Source: Chitinophaga sp. CB10
Lineage (GTDB): Bacteria; Bacteroidota; Bacteroidia; Chitinophagales; Chitinophagaceae
DNA length: 64,000 nt
Assembly (NCBI GenBank): GCA_001870995.2
Contig: MLAV02000008.1
Location: 62,001-126,000, forward strand
Reading direction: 5' to 3'
Made by a program: the position numbers and the translations under genes. Shown piece by piece: positions 1-9,089 of this stretch (the stretch's first letter is position 1; the number at the start of each line of letters is the position of its first letter). The notes beneath the pieces were generated by a model. The model saw nothing but the letters and a program-made list of their open reading frames with translations. It was not told where the DNA came from and made no database searches.

Positions 1-236
1 ATCAATTGAAACAGATTGAATTAGATGACGTATTCATATTTTTCAGAAGAAAACAGAGGATCTGACTTAGCTTTTTAGATTTTCATTCGTTGTATTTTTA
101 AGCTCAGTTCATCCATTGTTTGTCTTCATACAAACAATCCTCAAAATAACCCCGTTACCGGCTGTCCACCGTCACTGGCAGGTGAACTTTATTTGCTTAT
201 ATTTATGGATTCAAACCCTACCTAAACTGTAAGCTT

Positions 237-1169
237 ATGCAAGTTTTCACTTACGTCATTATTGTATTGGCAGTCCTTTTCCTGCTGTCCTGTTTCGTTA
301 CCGTACAGCAGGGAACCATTGCAGTAACCACCATTTTCGGAAAGTACAACCGTATTCTGCATCCCGGCCTCAACTTCAAAGTTCCTGTAATTGAGAAAGT
401 TTTCAAGCGGGTATCCATTCAAAACCGGTCCGTAGAGCTGGAATTCCAGGCCATCACCATCGACCAGGCGAATGTGTACTTTAAAGCCATGCTGCTATAC
501 TCCGTGTGGAACCAGCAGGAAGAAACCATCAAAAACGTAGCCTTCAAATTCATGGACGAGCGTAGCTTCATGCAGGCGCTGGTACGCACCATCGAAGGCT
601 CTATCCGCGGCTTCGTAGCTACCAAACGCCAGTCCGAAGTGCTGGGCCTGCGCCGCGATATCACCGAACACGTTAAAGCCCAGATCGACCAAACCCTGGA
701 GGAATGGGGGTATCACCTGCAGGATCTCCAGATGAATGATATCACTTTCGACGAAGCCATCATGCGCTCCATGGCCCAGGTAGTGGCCTCCAACAACCTG
801 AAAGCCGCCGCTGAAAACGAAGGCCAGGCATTGCTGATCACCAAAACCAAAGCCGCTGAAGCAGATGGTAACGCCATCAAGATCGCTGCCGAGGCAGAAC
901 GCCAGGCCGCCCAGCTCCGCGGTATGGGTGTGGCCCTCTTCCGGGAAGAGGTGGCCAAAGGTATGAGCCTCGCCGCCAAAGAAATGCAGCAGGCCAACCT
1001 GGATACTTCCGTGATCCTCTTCTCCATGTGGACGGAAGCCATCAAAAACTTCGCTGAAAACGGAAAAGGCAACGTCATCTTCCTCGACGGCTCTTCCGAA
1101 GGCATGGAAAAAACCATGCAGCAAATGATGGCCATGAACAAACTCATGGAAGTAGGGAATAAAAAATAA
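237..1169 (+). CDS. SPFH/band-7 domain membrane protein
   Basis: A 310-residue protein with one N-terminal membrane helix (about residues 4-24), followed directly by a band-7/SPFH fold (GTIAVTTIFGKYNRILHPGLNF is its typical opening strand region) and then a long Ala/Glu/Lys-rich helical stretch (about 190-245) of the flotillin/prohibitin coiled-coil kind. Family members assemble into ring- or cage-like membrane scaffolds that influence protease access or lipid domains. I cannot name a partner: no NfeD-type gene lies next to it. The ATG follows a weak purine stretch, and the membrane helix begins right after it, which supports this start. The gene is monocistronic in view, ends at a shared bidirectional terminator, and faces tadA. 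Family assignment is firm, physiological role unknown. Confidence 0.88.
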   Translation: MQVFTYVIIVLAVLFLLSCFVTVQQGTIAVTTIFGKYNRILHPGLNFKVPVIEKVFKRVSIQNRSVELEFQAITIDQANVYFKAMLLYSVWNQQEETIKNVAFKFMDERSFMQALVRTIEGSIRGFVATKRQSEVLGLRRDITEHVKAQIDQTLEEWGYHLQDLQMNDITFDEAIMRSMAQVVASNNLKAAAENEGQALLITKTKAAEADGNAIKIAAEAERQAAQLRGMGVALFREEVAKGMSLAAKEMQQANLDTSVILFSMWTEAIKNFAENGKGNVIFLDGSSEGMEKTMQQMMAMNKLMEVGNKK

Positions 1170-1190
1170 ATAACTGCCTTGCTATAAATT

Positions 1191-1221
1191 AAAAAGACGA
1201 AACCACTGGTTTCGTCTTTTT
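1191..1221. terminator. Bidirectional intrinsic terminator
   Basis: Perfect 14-bp inverted repeat (1191-1204 / 1208-1221) with a 3-nt loop, flanked by A and T runs on both sides. It lies between the convergent SPFH gene and tadA and can serve both. Confidence 0.9.
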
Positions 1222-1662
1222 TTATTTTCTTCTTTGTGCAAAGAACGTCTTCATCAGCGCCAGGCTCTCTTCCCGCCCCGGGCCCTCTTCCAGCTTGGTT
1301 TTCGGGTGGAATGGCGAGGTGGCGCCCGTAGCGCGGCGGTAACTGTTCTTATCATCCGGCGCCGCATACACGATACGCCCGATCTTACTCCAGTACAACG
1401 CGCCCGCGCACATCAGGCAGGGCTCTACCGATACGTACAACGTAGCATCCATGAGGTACTTGCTGCTGAGCGTATTGAACGCCGCCGTTAACGCAATCAT
1501 CTCCGCATGGGCGGTACAGTCGTTCAGCATTTCCACCTGGTTGTACCCCCGGCCAATGATACGCCCGTTGAGTACGACTACCGCGCCAATCGGCACTTCC
1601 CCTGCGTCAAAAGCTTTGCGCGCCTCTGCGAGCGCCTGTTTCATAAAATACTGATCATCCAT
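1222..1662 (-). CDS. tadA: tRNA-specific adenosine deaminase TadA
   Basis: A 146-residue zinc-dependent cytidine/adenosine deaminase. The catalytic HAE motif (residues 52-54) and the zinc-binding PCLMC motif (81-85) are intact. Length and the 'GEVPIGAVVV' N-terminal strand match TadA, which converts A34 of the tRNA-Arg(ACG) wobble position to inosine. Guanine deaminases share the fold, so the specific substrate is inferred from overall resemblance. It lies 49 bp downstream of ligA on the same strand, so both could share a transcript. Confidence 0.88.
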   Translation of the reverse strand: MDDQYFMKQALAEARKAFDAGEVPIGAVVVLNGRIIGRGYNQVEMLNDCTAHAEMIALTAAFNTLSSKYLMDATLYVSVEPCLMCAGALYWSKIGRIVYAAPDDKNSYRRATGATSPFHPKTKLEEGPGREESLALMKTFFAQRRK

Positions 1663-1711
1663 ATTACTATTGTATCGTCAGGATTTCGCCTGACCCTATT
1701 CATTCCTGGTA

Positions 1712-3820
1712 CTATTGTATCATCGCCAGGAATTCATCCTCCGATAAAATCCTGATCGTATTAATCTTCTTCGCTTTTTCCAGTTTACTGCCGGCATCCT
1801 CCCCAACAATCAGGTAGTTGAGCTTACTGCTTACGCCGCTGAGGATCTTACCGCCGTGGGCTTCCACCATTTCCTCCGCCTCGCTGCGTTTGAGCTTATG
1901 CAAGGTGCCGGTAAACAGGAAGGTCTGCCCGCTCAGCTCACCGCTGCCGGTGGATGCGCTCTTGCTGTTGGTCATGTTCACGCCCAGTTGCGCAAGCTTT
2001 TCCAGCATATGTATGTTGTCGATGTTACTGAAGAACTGGCGGACGGACCCCGCCACTTTCGGCCCGATATCTTCCAGGGACAAAATCTTTTCTTCCGTGA
2101 ACTCCGCCAGGTCCATAATATTGGAAACGGCGTTCGCCAGCGTTTTAGCAGTAGTCTCGCCCACATACCGGATGCCCAGCCCGAATATCAATCGATGCAG
2201 GGGCTGGGATTTGGATTGTTCGATCGCTGTTTGCAGGTTCGTCAGCGACTTCTTCCCGAAACCTTCCAGCTGGCTTATTTTCTCAAAGTCCAGTTCATAA
2301 ATCCCCGGGATGTCCTTCATCAGCCCCAGCGCATAAAACTTACGCACGTTGCTTTCGCCGAAGCTCTTGATGTCCATCGCGTCCTTACTCACATAGTGGA
2401 TCATACGTTCCACCACCTGGGCCTCGCAGTTGATGTTGATGCAGCGCCATACGCTTTCTCCTTCCGGCTTAAAAAGCTTGTCGTGGCATACCGGGCAGCG
2501 GGTAGGGAAGATGATGTCCTGTTCGGAACCATCGCGCAGGTCGGCGTTGGACTTCACAATATAAGGAATCACGTCCCCCGCTCTTTCCACCAGCACGGTA
2601 TCGCCGAGCTTCAGGTCCTTTTCGCGGATCACCTCCTCGTTAAACAGGGAGATGGAGGACACAGTCACGCCGCCGATATGTACCGGGTCAATTTTCGCCA
2701 CCGGCGTAATGGAGCCGGTGCGGCCCACCTGGAACTCCACGGAGCGGAGCTTACTGGTAGCCTGGCGTGCTTTGAATTTATAGGCAATGGCCCAGCGGGG
2801 GTGGTGGGTGGTCATACCCAGTTTATCCTGCAGGGCATAGTCGTTCACTTTGATCACCATACCATCAATTTCATACGGCAGGTTATCCCTTTCATTTTCG
2901 AACCACAGGCAGTAGTCGATCACGGCCTGTATGCCTTTTACTACCTTCTTTTCCCTGGCAGGACTCCTGAAGCCCAGGGTAGACAAGAGGTCCAGCGTGC
3001 CGCTATGCGTCAGCAGCTGTTCCGGCTCTGTTTGGCCGCGCTCCATGGTATGGTAGCTCATATGATACAGGAAGGCTTCCAGTCCGCGTTTGGCCACCTC
3101 TGCAGGGTCTACCATGCGCAGGGAGCCGGAGGCGGCATTCCTGGGATTAGCCAGCGGTGGCAGGTTTTCCGCCATCCGCTTCTCGTTGAAAGCCTTGAAA
3201 GTATTTTTATTGATCAGCACTTCCCCGCGGATCTCAATTTGCTGAATGCCGTATTGGGAGAAGCGGGCGGAGAGGGGGATGCTCCGTATCTGGCGGATGT
3301 TGGTGGTAATGTCCTCCCCGGAAACACCGTCGCCACGGGTGGCGCCCCTGCTGAGCATATCGTTTTCGTATATCAGGGAAATGCTGGCCCCGTCGAACTT
3401 AGGCTCAATGCAATATTCTATTTCCGCCAGCCCGGCTGCTTCGCGGGCTTTGCGGTCCCAGTCGATCAGGTCGTCCGCATTGTAACTGTTTTCCAGGCTG
3501 AGCATGGGCACAAGGTGCTGCACCGTCGGGAACTCTTTGGTCAGGCCTTTGGCTACGCGCTGGGTTGGACTGTCAGCGCTGATCAGGTCAGGATGCTGCG
3601 TTTCCAGCTTCTTCAGCCAGGCAAACAGCTGGTCATATTCATAATCGCTCAGCACGGGATCGCTTTGTACGTAATAACGCCAGTCGTTATACGAAATTAC
3701 CCGGCGGAGCCCTTCCAGGGTTTCATCAATGGAGTTGTTGAGCAGTTGGTCCTGCTGCTGGTTGGCCAGCAGTTGTTTGGCCATCTGGCTAAGGGTTATT
3801 TCAATATCTTTTGTGTACAT
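1712..3820 (-). CDS. ligA: NAD+-dependent DNA ligase LigA
   Basis: A 702-residue protein with the full bacterial LigA architecture: Ia domain, adenylation domain with the nucleophilic lysine in KFDG (Lys about 141), OB fold, a four-cysteine zinc finger (CPVCHDKLF ... CININC, about residues 440-470), helix-hairpin-helix repeats, and a C-terminal BRCT domain (about 625-702). It seals nicks at Okazaki fragments and in repair using NAD+. The annotated start gives about 25 residues more than a minimal LigA; no better internal ATG lies before the Ia domain, so I keep it. The opposite strand carries a long open frame over most of this gene, which is a codon-bias shadow. Confidence 0.97.
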   Translation of the reverse strand: MYTKDIEITLSQMAKQLLANQQQDQLLNNSIDETLEGLRRVISYNDWRYYVQSDPVLSDYEYDQLFAWLKKLETQHPDLISADSPTQRVAKGLTKEFPTVQHLVPMLSLENSYNADDLIDWDRKAREAAGLAEIEYCIEPKFDGASISLIYENDMLSRGATRGDGVSGEDITTNIRQIRSIPLSARFSQYGIQQIEIRGEVLINKNTFKAFNEKRMAENLPPLANPRNAASGSLRMVDPAEVAKRGLEAFLYHMSYHTMERGQTEPEQLLTHSGTLDLLSTLGFRSPAREKKVVKGIQAVIDYCLWFENERDNLPYEIDGMVIKVNDYALQDKLGMTTHHPRWAIAYKFKARQATSKLRSVEFQVGRTGSITPVAKIDPVHIGGVTVSSISLFNEEVIREKDLKLGDTVLVERAGDVIPYIVKSNADLRDGSEQDIIFPTRCPVCHDKLFKPEGESVWRCININCEAQVVERMIHYVSKDAMDIKSFGESNVRKFYALGLMKDIPGIYELDFEKISQLEGFGKKSLTNLQTAIEQSKSQPLHRLIFGLGIRYVGETTAKTLANAVSNIMDLAEFTEEKILSLEDIGPKVAGSVRQFFSNIDNIHMLEKLAQLGVNMTNSKSASTGSGELSGQTFLFTGTLHKLKRSEAEEMVEAHGGKILSGVSSKLNYLIVGEDAGSKLEKAKKINTIRILSEDEFLAMIQ

Positions 3821-3968
3821 AATCTTATTAACTGAGCTGTAAAAATAAACTATCTTTTCTGCCGGCGAAGGCCAGCGCGGCGTTAAAGGAAAAAATCCTG
3901 CCTAAAGTTTCAAAAATTTGCTAATTTTTAGGTTATTTGAAGCTTCGATAGAAAGCAGCATTTTATTG

Positions 3969-3981
3969 TAATTCCACGTTA
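3969..3981. promoter_or_regulatory. 13-bp repeated element before Nudix regulator start (copy 1)
   Basis: The sequence TAATTCCACGTTA ends 4 nt before the ATG of the Nudix-type regulator. An identical 13-mer occurs at 5088-5100, again at a start codon. Both copies are preceded by ATTTTAT. This may be an operator of the regulator or a shared 5' UTR element; it is not a perfect palindrome. Function is inferred. Confidence 0.35.
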
Positions 3982-3985
3982 GTCT

Positions 3986-4708
3986 ATGATGTCGTCCATG
4001 TCCACCAAGAACATCAATACACACCTCGTTGAAATAAAGGATTATTTCAAGGTCGCCATTTCGGTCGATTGTGTCATCTTTGGCTTTAATAATGATGAAT
4101 TAAAGGTATTGTTAATCGAGTCAGACCTGAAGGAATATAAGGGCAACTGGTCCCTCCTGGGGGATATCGTGCGGCCGGACGAGGAGCTGGATGCGGCCGC
4201 TTACCGCGTGCTGAAAGAGCGTACCGGCCTCGAAAACGTGTACATGGAACAGGTGCAGACGTTTGGCGGCCTCAATCGCCACCCCGCCGGGCGGGTGATC
4301 ACGGTGGCCTACTATTCCCTGGTAAACATCGAGCATGTGGAACTGAAGATGTATAACAACGAGCTGCACTGGCATAGCGTGAAAGACATCCAGTACATGG
4401 CCTTTGACCACAAGCAGATCCTGGACACCTGCCACGAGCGGCTAAAGCAGCAGGTGATGGTACAGCCGGTCGGCTTTAACCTCCTCCCTAAAAAATTCTC
4501 CCTCCGCGAACTGCAGAACCTCTACGAAGCTATCCTGGATGTACAGCTGGACAGGCGCAATTTCCGCAAGAAGTTTTTAAGTATGGACCTCCTCATGGAC
4601 CTCAACGAGGAGGAGGCCGATGTGCCGCACCGGCCGGCGAAGCTCTATAAATTCAATTTCGATAAGTACGATCAGCGTAAAAAACGGTATTTGGGCATTG
4701 GCTTTTAA
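3986..4708 (+). CDS. NrtR/AraR-like transcriptional regulator with degenerate Nudix domain
   Basis: A 240-residue protein. Residues about 22-150 are a Nudix fold; residues about 160-235 look like the winged-helix DNA-binding domain of the NrtR superfamily ('FSLRELQNLYEAILD...DRRNFRKK'). The Nudix box (about 59-82) reads G-D-I-V-R-P-D-E ... R-V-L-K-E-R-T-G. One conserved Gly is Asp, and the catalytic REUxEE core is RVLKER, so pyrophosphatase activity is probably lost. This fits NrtR-type members that use the Nudix domain as a sugar or nucleotide sensor; in Bacteroidota such proteins regulate sugar catabolism or NAD metabolism. The start is ambiguous by a few residues (ATGATG). No linked target operon is obvious, but a repeated 13-mer sits at its own start and again 1.1 kb downstream. 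Confidence 0.8.
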   Translation: MMSSMSTKNINTHLVEIKDYFKVAISVDCVIFGFNNDELKVLLIESDLKEYKGNWSLLGDIVRPDEELDAAAYRVLKERTGLENVYMEQVQTFGGLNRHPAGRVITVAYYSLVNIEHVELKMYNNELHWHSVKDIQYMAFDHKQILDTCHERLKQQVMVQPVGFNLLPKKFSLRELQNLYEAILDVQLDRRNFRKKFLSMDLLMDLNEEEADVPHRPAKLYKFNFDKYDQRKKRYLGIGF

Positions 4709-5087
4709 ATACCAGAAACTGATATTTTTTTATCACCTGTCAGCCAGTACAGTCGTATCCCGGTTAAAATATAATTTCTTTCAAACCCTTTACAGTAAAG
4801 GCTTAGAAGCCTGTTGCATGGATTTGTCATTTTTACAATTTTATTTTCCAAAAAAGGTTCGAAAAAGTTTGTTTTTAACAAAATTTTAATTAAGATTGTG
4901 TAAGATATACACATCCTAAGAAATCATCTGTTTGATGATACCATATTTTGCCGAAAGTATAATTGCTTAACGAATCGTTGTAATGACCAGTATGTAGAAA
5001 TCCTTATTGTTCAGAAAAGTATCTATCTGATTTTTCTTACATCACTAATTAAACAGTAAATAAAGTTTTTCTCTATAGTTGATTTTA

Positions 5088-5100
5088 TAATTCCACGTTA
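5088..5100. promoter_or_regulatory. 13-bp repeated element (copy 2) at short-ORF start
   Basis: Identical to 3969-3981. Its last A is the first base of the ATG of the 14-codon ORF. See copy 1 for interpretation. Confidence 0.35.
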
Positions 5101-5144
5101 TGAAACGAAAAGGCTGCTTCGCATTTTTGCCTGGTGTCTTTTAA
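5100..5144 (+). CDS. Putative 14-residue leader-like peptide
   Basis: ATG through TAA encodes MKRKGCFAFLPGVF. An 11-bp terminator hairpin with a U run follows 6 nt after the stop. A basic start and a short coding stretch right before a terminator resemble transcription-attenuation leaders, but the next gene (icmF) starts about 340 bp downstream. It resembles the short ORF + terminator units near 13.7-15.4 kb in layout, not in sequence. Translation is unproven. Confidence 0.3.
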   Translation: MKRKGCFAFLPGVF

Positions 5145-5150
5145 TTTAAT

Positions 5151-5185
5151 TTCCCTTGTACTTGCCCGTACAAGGGAATTTTTTT
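5151..5185 (+). terminator. Intrinsic terminator after short ORF
   Basis: Perfect 11-bp stem (5151-5161 / 5168-5178), 6-nt loop, then seven Ts. Confidence 0.88.
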
Positions 5186-5523
5186 GTCTTTTTTTATGGG
5201 GGGAGAGATCTGATGCCGCTATGGGCCGGTGTTCCGGCCTCCGCTGCACCGTTGCTCCGCAGGCTGCCGTATTACGATATACTTTCGGAAATGCCCGCCC
5301 GTTAATTTCTTTTTTTCGACAAAATTTGGCAGATACCTGTCCTCCTTAATAATCATCTAACCGGGCAGATGGTTCGTTTCAGAAACCCCTGTATTTACCC
5401 GTTCCCGTTGAATGCTGATTAATGAAACCTCTCCTCCTCCGGGGTTTGGCAGCACGATTCCGGCCAAAGAATACGTAAATTGCGGATCGCACATACCTGT
5501 GCGGGCTAAACAACATCTTACAT

Positions 5524-8500
5524 ATGTCGTACACACCAAAAAACAAGGTTCGCATCGTAACGGCGGCCGCCTTATTCGATGGTCATGATGCTGCTATCAA
5601 TATCATGCGCCGTATCATGCAGGCCAAGGGAGCTGAAGTCATTCACCTGGGACATAACCGCTCTGCGGCGGAAATCGTGGACTGCGCCATCCAGGAAGAT
5701 GCGCAGGGCATAGCCGTCACCTCCTACCAGGGTGGGCACGTAGAGTTTTTCAAGTACATGTACGACCTGCTGAAAGAAAAAGGTTGCGGACATATAAAAA
5801 TATTTGGCGGCGGTGGAGGCACCATCCTGCCCGCCGAGCTGGACGAACTGCATGCCTACGGCATCGCCCGGCTGTACTCGCCGGACGATGGCCGCCAGAT
5901 GGGCCTGGAAGGTATGATCGAGGACCTCATCAGCAAATGCGATGCGCCCATCGAACCACTGCCGGCCGGAGCCGGCGGAGAAGATACCGCCCGCCTGCGC
6001 CAGGATAAAAACCCGAAAATCATCGCCAGGGCCATTTCCCTGGCGGAAAGCGATATGCCGGTGGCCATGCTGAACGGCAAAAAATCCCGTACGGCCGTCA
6101 CCGTTGGTGAAGACGCCGCGGAAATCACCACCACTGCGGACGGTATTCCCGTACTGGGCATCACCGGTACCGGCGGCGCCGGTAAAAGCAGCGTGACGGA
6201 TGAACTGGTACGCCGCTTCCTCAACCGCTATACGGATAAAACCATCGCCGTCATCTCCGTGGACCCTTCCAAGAAGAAGACCGGCGGCGCCCTCCTCGGG
6301 GATCGTATCCGTATGAATTCCATCCACCACCCGCGCGCCTACATGCGCTCCCTGGCCACCCGCGAAAGCGATAAGGCCATCAGCGAACATATCCAGGAAG
6401 CAATCGACATCTGCAAAACAGCGGCCTTCGATTTCATTATCCTGGAAACCTCCGGCATCGGGCAAAGCGATACCGCTATTACGGACTATTGCGATGTATC
6501 CCTGTACGTGATGACGCCGGAATACGGCGCCGCCTCCCAGCTGGAAAAAATCAACATGCTGGACTACGCGGACGTGATCGCCATCAATAAATTCGATAAA
6601 GCCGGCGCCCTCGATGCCCTGCACGATGTGCGCAAGCAATACAAACGTAACCACAACCTCTGGACCGCGAAGGATGAAGACCTGCCGGTAGTAGGTTCCA
6701 TCGCCTCCCAGTTCAACGACGCCGGTATCAACCTCCTCTTTGAGAAAGTGATGGAAAAAGTGGTGGAGAAATCCGGTGTTTCCTTCGGGGAAATCGAACA
6801 CGAAAGCGTGAAATCCACCACCACCAAATCCCAGATCATCCCGCCGGCCCGCGTACGCTACCTGGCCGAAATCGCTGAATCCATCGGGGATTATGGCAAC
6901 TGGGTGGACGGGCAGTGCAAAATTGCCACCCAGCTCTATCAGATCGCCGGGGTGCGCAAACTGCAGCTCGACGATGCCAAACAGGCCACACTGGCCGATA
7001 TACAGCAACAGCTGGAAAAAGAACTCCACCCGGATTGCAAACAACTGATCGATAACTGGCCGGCTTTGCAGCAACAGTACAGCGCGGACTTTTACGAATT
7101 CAAGGTCCGGGATAAAGTGATCAAACTGCCGAACTATACGGAAAGCCTGAGCCACAGCCGTATTCCGAAAGTGAGCCTGCCCAAGTACAGCGACTGGGGC
7201 GACATCCTCCGCTGGCAGCTCACGGAAAACGTGCCGGGCGAGTTCCCTTACGCCGCAGGCGTATTCCCGCTGAAGCGGGAAGGAGAGGACCCTACCCGCA
7301 TGTTTGCCGGCGAAGGCGGCCCGGAAAGAACGAATAAACGCTTCCACTACGTATCGCTGGACCAGCCGGCAAAGCGCCTGTCCACCGCGTTCGACAGCGT
7401 GACCCTCTACGGCGAAGATCCGGCAGTGCGCCCGGACATCTACGGTAAAATCGGTAACTCCGGCGTGAGCATCGCCACCGTGGACGATGCCAAAAAACTC
7501 TACAGCGGCTTCGACCTCTGCGATCCGAAGACCTCCGTATCCATGACCATCAACGGCCCGGCGCCTATACTGCTTGCCTTCTTCATGAACGCGGCCATCG
7601 ATCAGCAGTGCGAAAAATACATTAAGGAAAATGGACTGACGGAAAAAGTGCAGGCCATCATCCGCGATAAATTCAAGGACCATCCGCTGCCGCACTACAA
7701 CGGCGAACTGCCGGCCGGCAACGATGGGCTGGGGCTGGCCCTGCTCGGCATCTCCGGCGAAGAAGTGCTGGACAGGGATGTTTATGAAAAGATCAAGGCG
7801 CACGCCCTCAGCACCGTACGCGGTACCGTGCAGGCGGACATCCTGAAGGAAGACCAGGCGCAAAACACCTGCATCTTCTCCACAGAGTTTGCCCTGAAAT
7901 TAATGGGCGATGTGCAGGAATATTTCATCAATTCCAAAGTCCGTAATTTCTACTCCGTAAGTATTTCCGGCTATCACATCGCGGAAGCCGGCGCCAACCC
8001 CATCACCCAGCTGGCGTTTACGCTGGCCAACGGCTTTACTTACGTGGAGTATTATTTGAGTCGCGGTATGCATATCGACGACTTTGCGCCGAACCTCTCC
8101 TTCTTCTTCAGCAACGGCATGGATCCTGAGTATGCCGTGATAGGCCGCGTGGCGCGCCGCATCTGGGCGAAGGCCATCAAGTATAAATACAAGGGCAACG
8201 ACCGTTCGCAGAAGCTGAAATACCATATTCAAACCAGCGGCAGGAGCCTCCACGCGCAGGAGATCGACTTTAACGACATCCGTACCACGCTGCAGGCGCT
8301 GTACGCGATATACGACAACTGTAACTCCCTCCACACCAACGCCTACGATGAGGCCATCACCACGCCTACGGAAGAAAGCGTGCGCAGGGCCATGGCTATC
8401 CAGCTGATCATCAACCGCGAGCTGGGCACTGCCAAAAACGAGAATCCTATCCAGGGTTCCTTCTTCATCGAAGAACTGACGGAGCTGGTAGAAGAAGCCG

Positions 8501-8919
8501 TGCTGGCGGAGTTCCACCGTATTACCGAGCGTGGCGGCGTACTGGGCGCTATGGAAAGGATGTACCAACGCAATAAGATCCAGGAAGAGAGTATGTATTA
8601 CGAATCGCTCAAACATACCGGCGAGTATCCGATCGTGGGCGTGAACACCTTCCTGAATAAAAACGGTTCTCCAACCGTGATCCCTGCGGAGGTGATCCGC
8701 AGTACCACGGAGGAAAAGGATTTCCAGATCAATACGCTGACCGCATTTCAGCAGCGCCATGCCTCCAAAGCCGGCGCCGCGCTCAAGCAGCTGAAACAGG
8801 TAGCTATTAATAACGGGAACCTCTTTGAGGAACTGATGGAAACTGTGAAACACTGTTCCCTGGGGCAGATCACCCACGCGCTGTATGAAGTGGGGGGACA
8901 GTACAGAAGGAATATGTGA
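5524..8919 (+). CDS. icmF: Fused isobutyryl-CoA mutase IcmF
   Basis: A 1131-residue single-chain enzyme with three parts in order. The first is a B12-binding Rossmann domain (DGHDAA at 19-24, then the Gly-rich 'GGGGG' near 98). The second is a MeaB-like G-protein chaperone with P-loop GTGGAGKSS (about 214-222). The third is the acyl-CoA mutase TIM barrel (about 540-1110). This order is diagnostic of IcmF, which interconverts isobutyryl-CoA and butyryl-CoA with adenosylcobalamin, the GTPase gating cofactor loading. In the mutase domain the methylmalonyl-CoA mutase 'GVYP' motif reads GVFP (near residue 580); Phe replacing that Tyr is an IcmF mark. The gene stands alone, followed by its own terminator. 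Its cofactor supply could come from the cob/btu cluster at 43.4-50.4 kb. Confidence 0.95.
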   Translation: MSYTPKNKVRIVTAAALFDGHDAAINIMRRIMQAKGAEVIHLGHNRSAAEIVDCAIQEDAQGIAVTSYQGGHVEFFKYMYDLLKEKGCGHIKIFGGGGGTILPAELDELHAYGIARLYSPDDGRQMGLEGMIEDLISKCDAPIEPLPAGAGGEDTARLRQDKNPKIIARAISLAESDMPVAMLNGKKSRTAVTVGEDAAEITTTADGIPVLGITGTGGAGKSSVTDELVRRFLNRYTDKTIAVISVDPSKKKTGGALLGDRIRMNSIHHPRAYMRSLATRESDKAISEHIQEAIDICKTAAFDFIILETSGIGQSDTAITDYCDVSLYVMTPEYGAASQLEKINMLDYADVIAINKFDKAGALDALHDVRKQYKRNHNLWTAKDEDLPVVGSIASQFNDAGINLLFEKVMEKVVEKSGVSFGEIEHESVKSTTTKSQIIPPARVRYLAEIAESIGDYGNWVDGQCKIATQLYQIAGVRKLQLDDAKQATLADIQQQLEKELHPDCKQLIDNWPALQQQYSADFYEFKVRDKVIKLPNYTESLSHSRIPKVSLPKYSDWGDILRWQLTENVPGEFPYAAGVFPLKREGEDPTRMFAGEGGPERTNKRFHYVSLDQPAKRLSTAFDSVTLYGEDPAVRPDIYGKIGNSGVSIATVDDAKKLYSGFDLCDPKTSVSMTINGPAPILLAFFMNAAIDQQCEKYIKENGLTEKVQAIIRDKFKDHPLPHYNGELPAGNDGLGLALLGISGEEVLDRDVYEKIKAHALSTVRGTVQADILKEDQAQNTCIFSTEFALKLMGDVQEYFINSKVRNFYSVSISGYHIAEAGANPITQLAFTLANGFTYVEYYLSRGMHIDDFAPNLSFFFSNGMDPEYAVIGRVARRIWAKAIKYKYKGNDRSQKLKYHIQTSGRSLHAQEIDFNDIRTTLQALYAIYDNCNSLHTNAYDEAITTPTEESVRRAMAIQLIINRELGTAKNENPIQGSFFIEELTELVEEAVLAEFHRITERGGVLGAMERMYQRNKIQEESMYYESLKHTGEYPIVGVNTFLNKNGSPTVIPAEVIRSTTEEKDFQINTLTAFQQRHASKAGAALKQLKQVAINNGNLFEELMETVKHCSLGQITHALYEVGGQYRRNM

Positions 8920-8940
8920 TGCTTCTCTCCCGATAAAAAA

Positions 8941-8976
8941 CAAAGAGGTCCGTAAAAGCGGGCCTCTTTGTTTTTC
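8941..8976 (+). terminator. Intrinsic terminator of icmF
   Basis: 12-bp stem with one T-G wobble (8941-8952 / 8959-8970), 6-nt loop and T-rich tail. Confidence 0.88.
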
Positions 8977-9089
8977 CTGCTAATCCTTTTTTAGGAAATT
9001 ACCAGTTCCCTAAATAATATTCAGGCAAATCGATTTAGCAAATCCCGAAATCTTTCCTATTTTACACTTTCATAAACAACAAATCAGCT

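Larger units (their letters stand above)
4709..5523 (+). other. 815-bp intergenic region with short ORF and strong terminator
   Basis: AT-rich and without a normal-sized gene. It holds a 6-bp inverted repeat near 4798-4811, the second copy of the 13-bp element (5088-5100), a 14-codon ORF (5100-5144) and an 11-bp-stem terminator (5151-5185). The 330 bp between the terminator and icmF show no clear TAnnTTTG promoter to my eye. Confidence 0.6.

Noticed and set aside
150..200. CACTGGCAGG string near the left edge, resembling part of a cobalamin riboswitch
   Set aside because: No B12-box context, no supporting stems seen, and the downstream SPFH gene is not a B12 gene.
1856..3835. 659-codon open frame on the plus strand opposite ligA
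   Set aside because: Antisense to an intact, motif-complete LigA; repetitive His/Gln/Val composition typical of codon-bias shadows.
5572..7863. 763-codon open frame on the minus strand opposite icmF
   Set aside because: Antisense shadow of a gene with GC-rich third positions; no recognisable domain.
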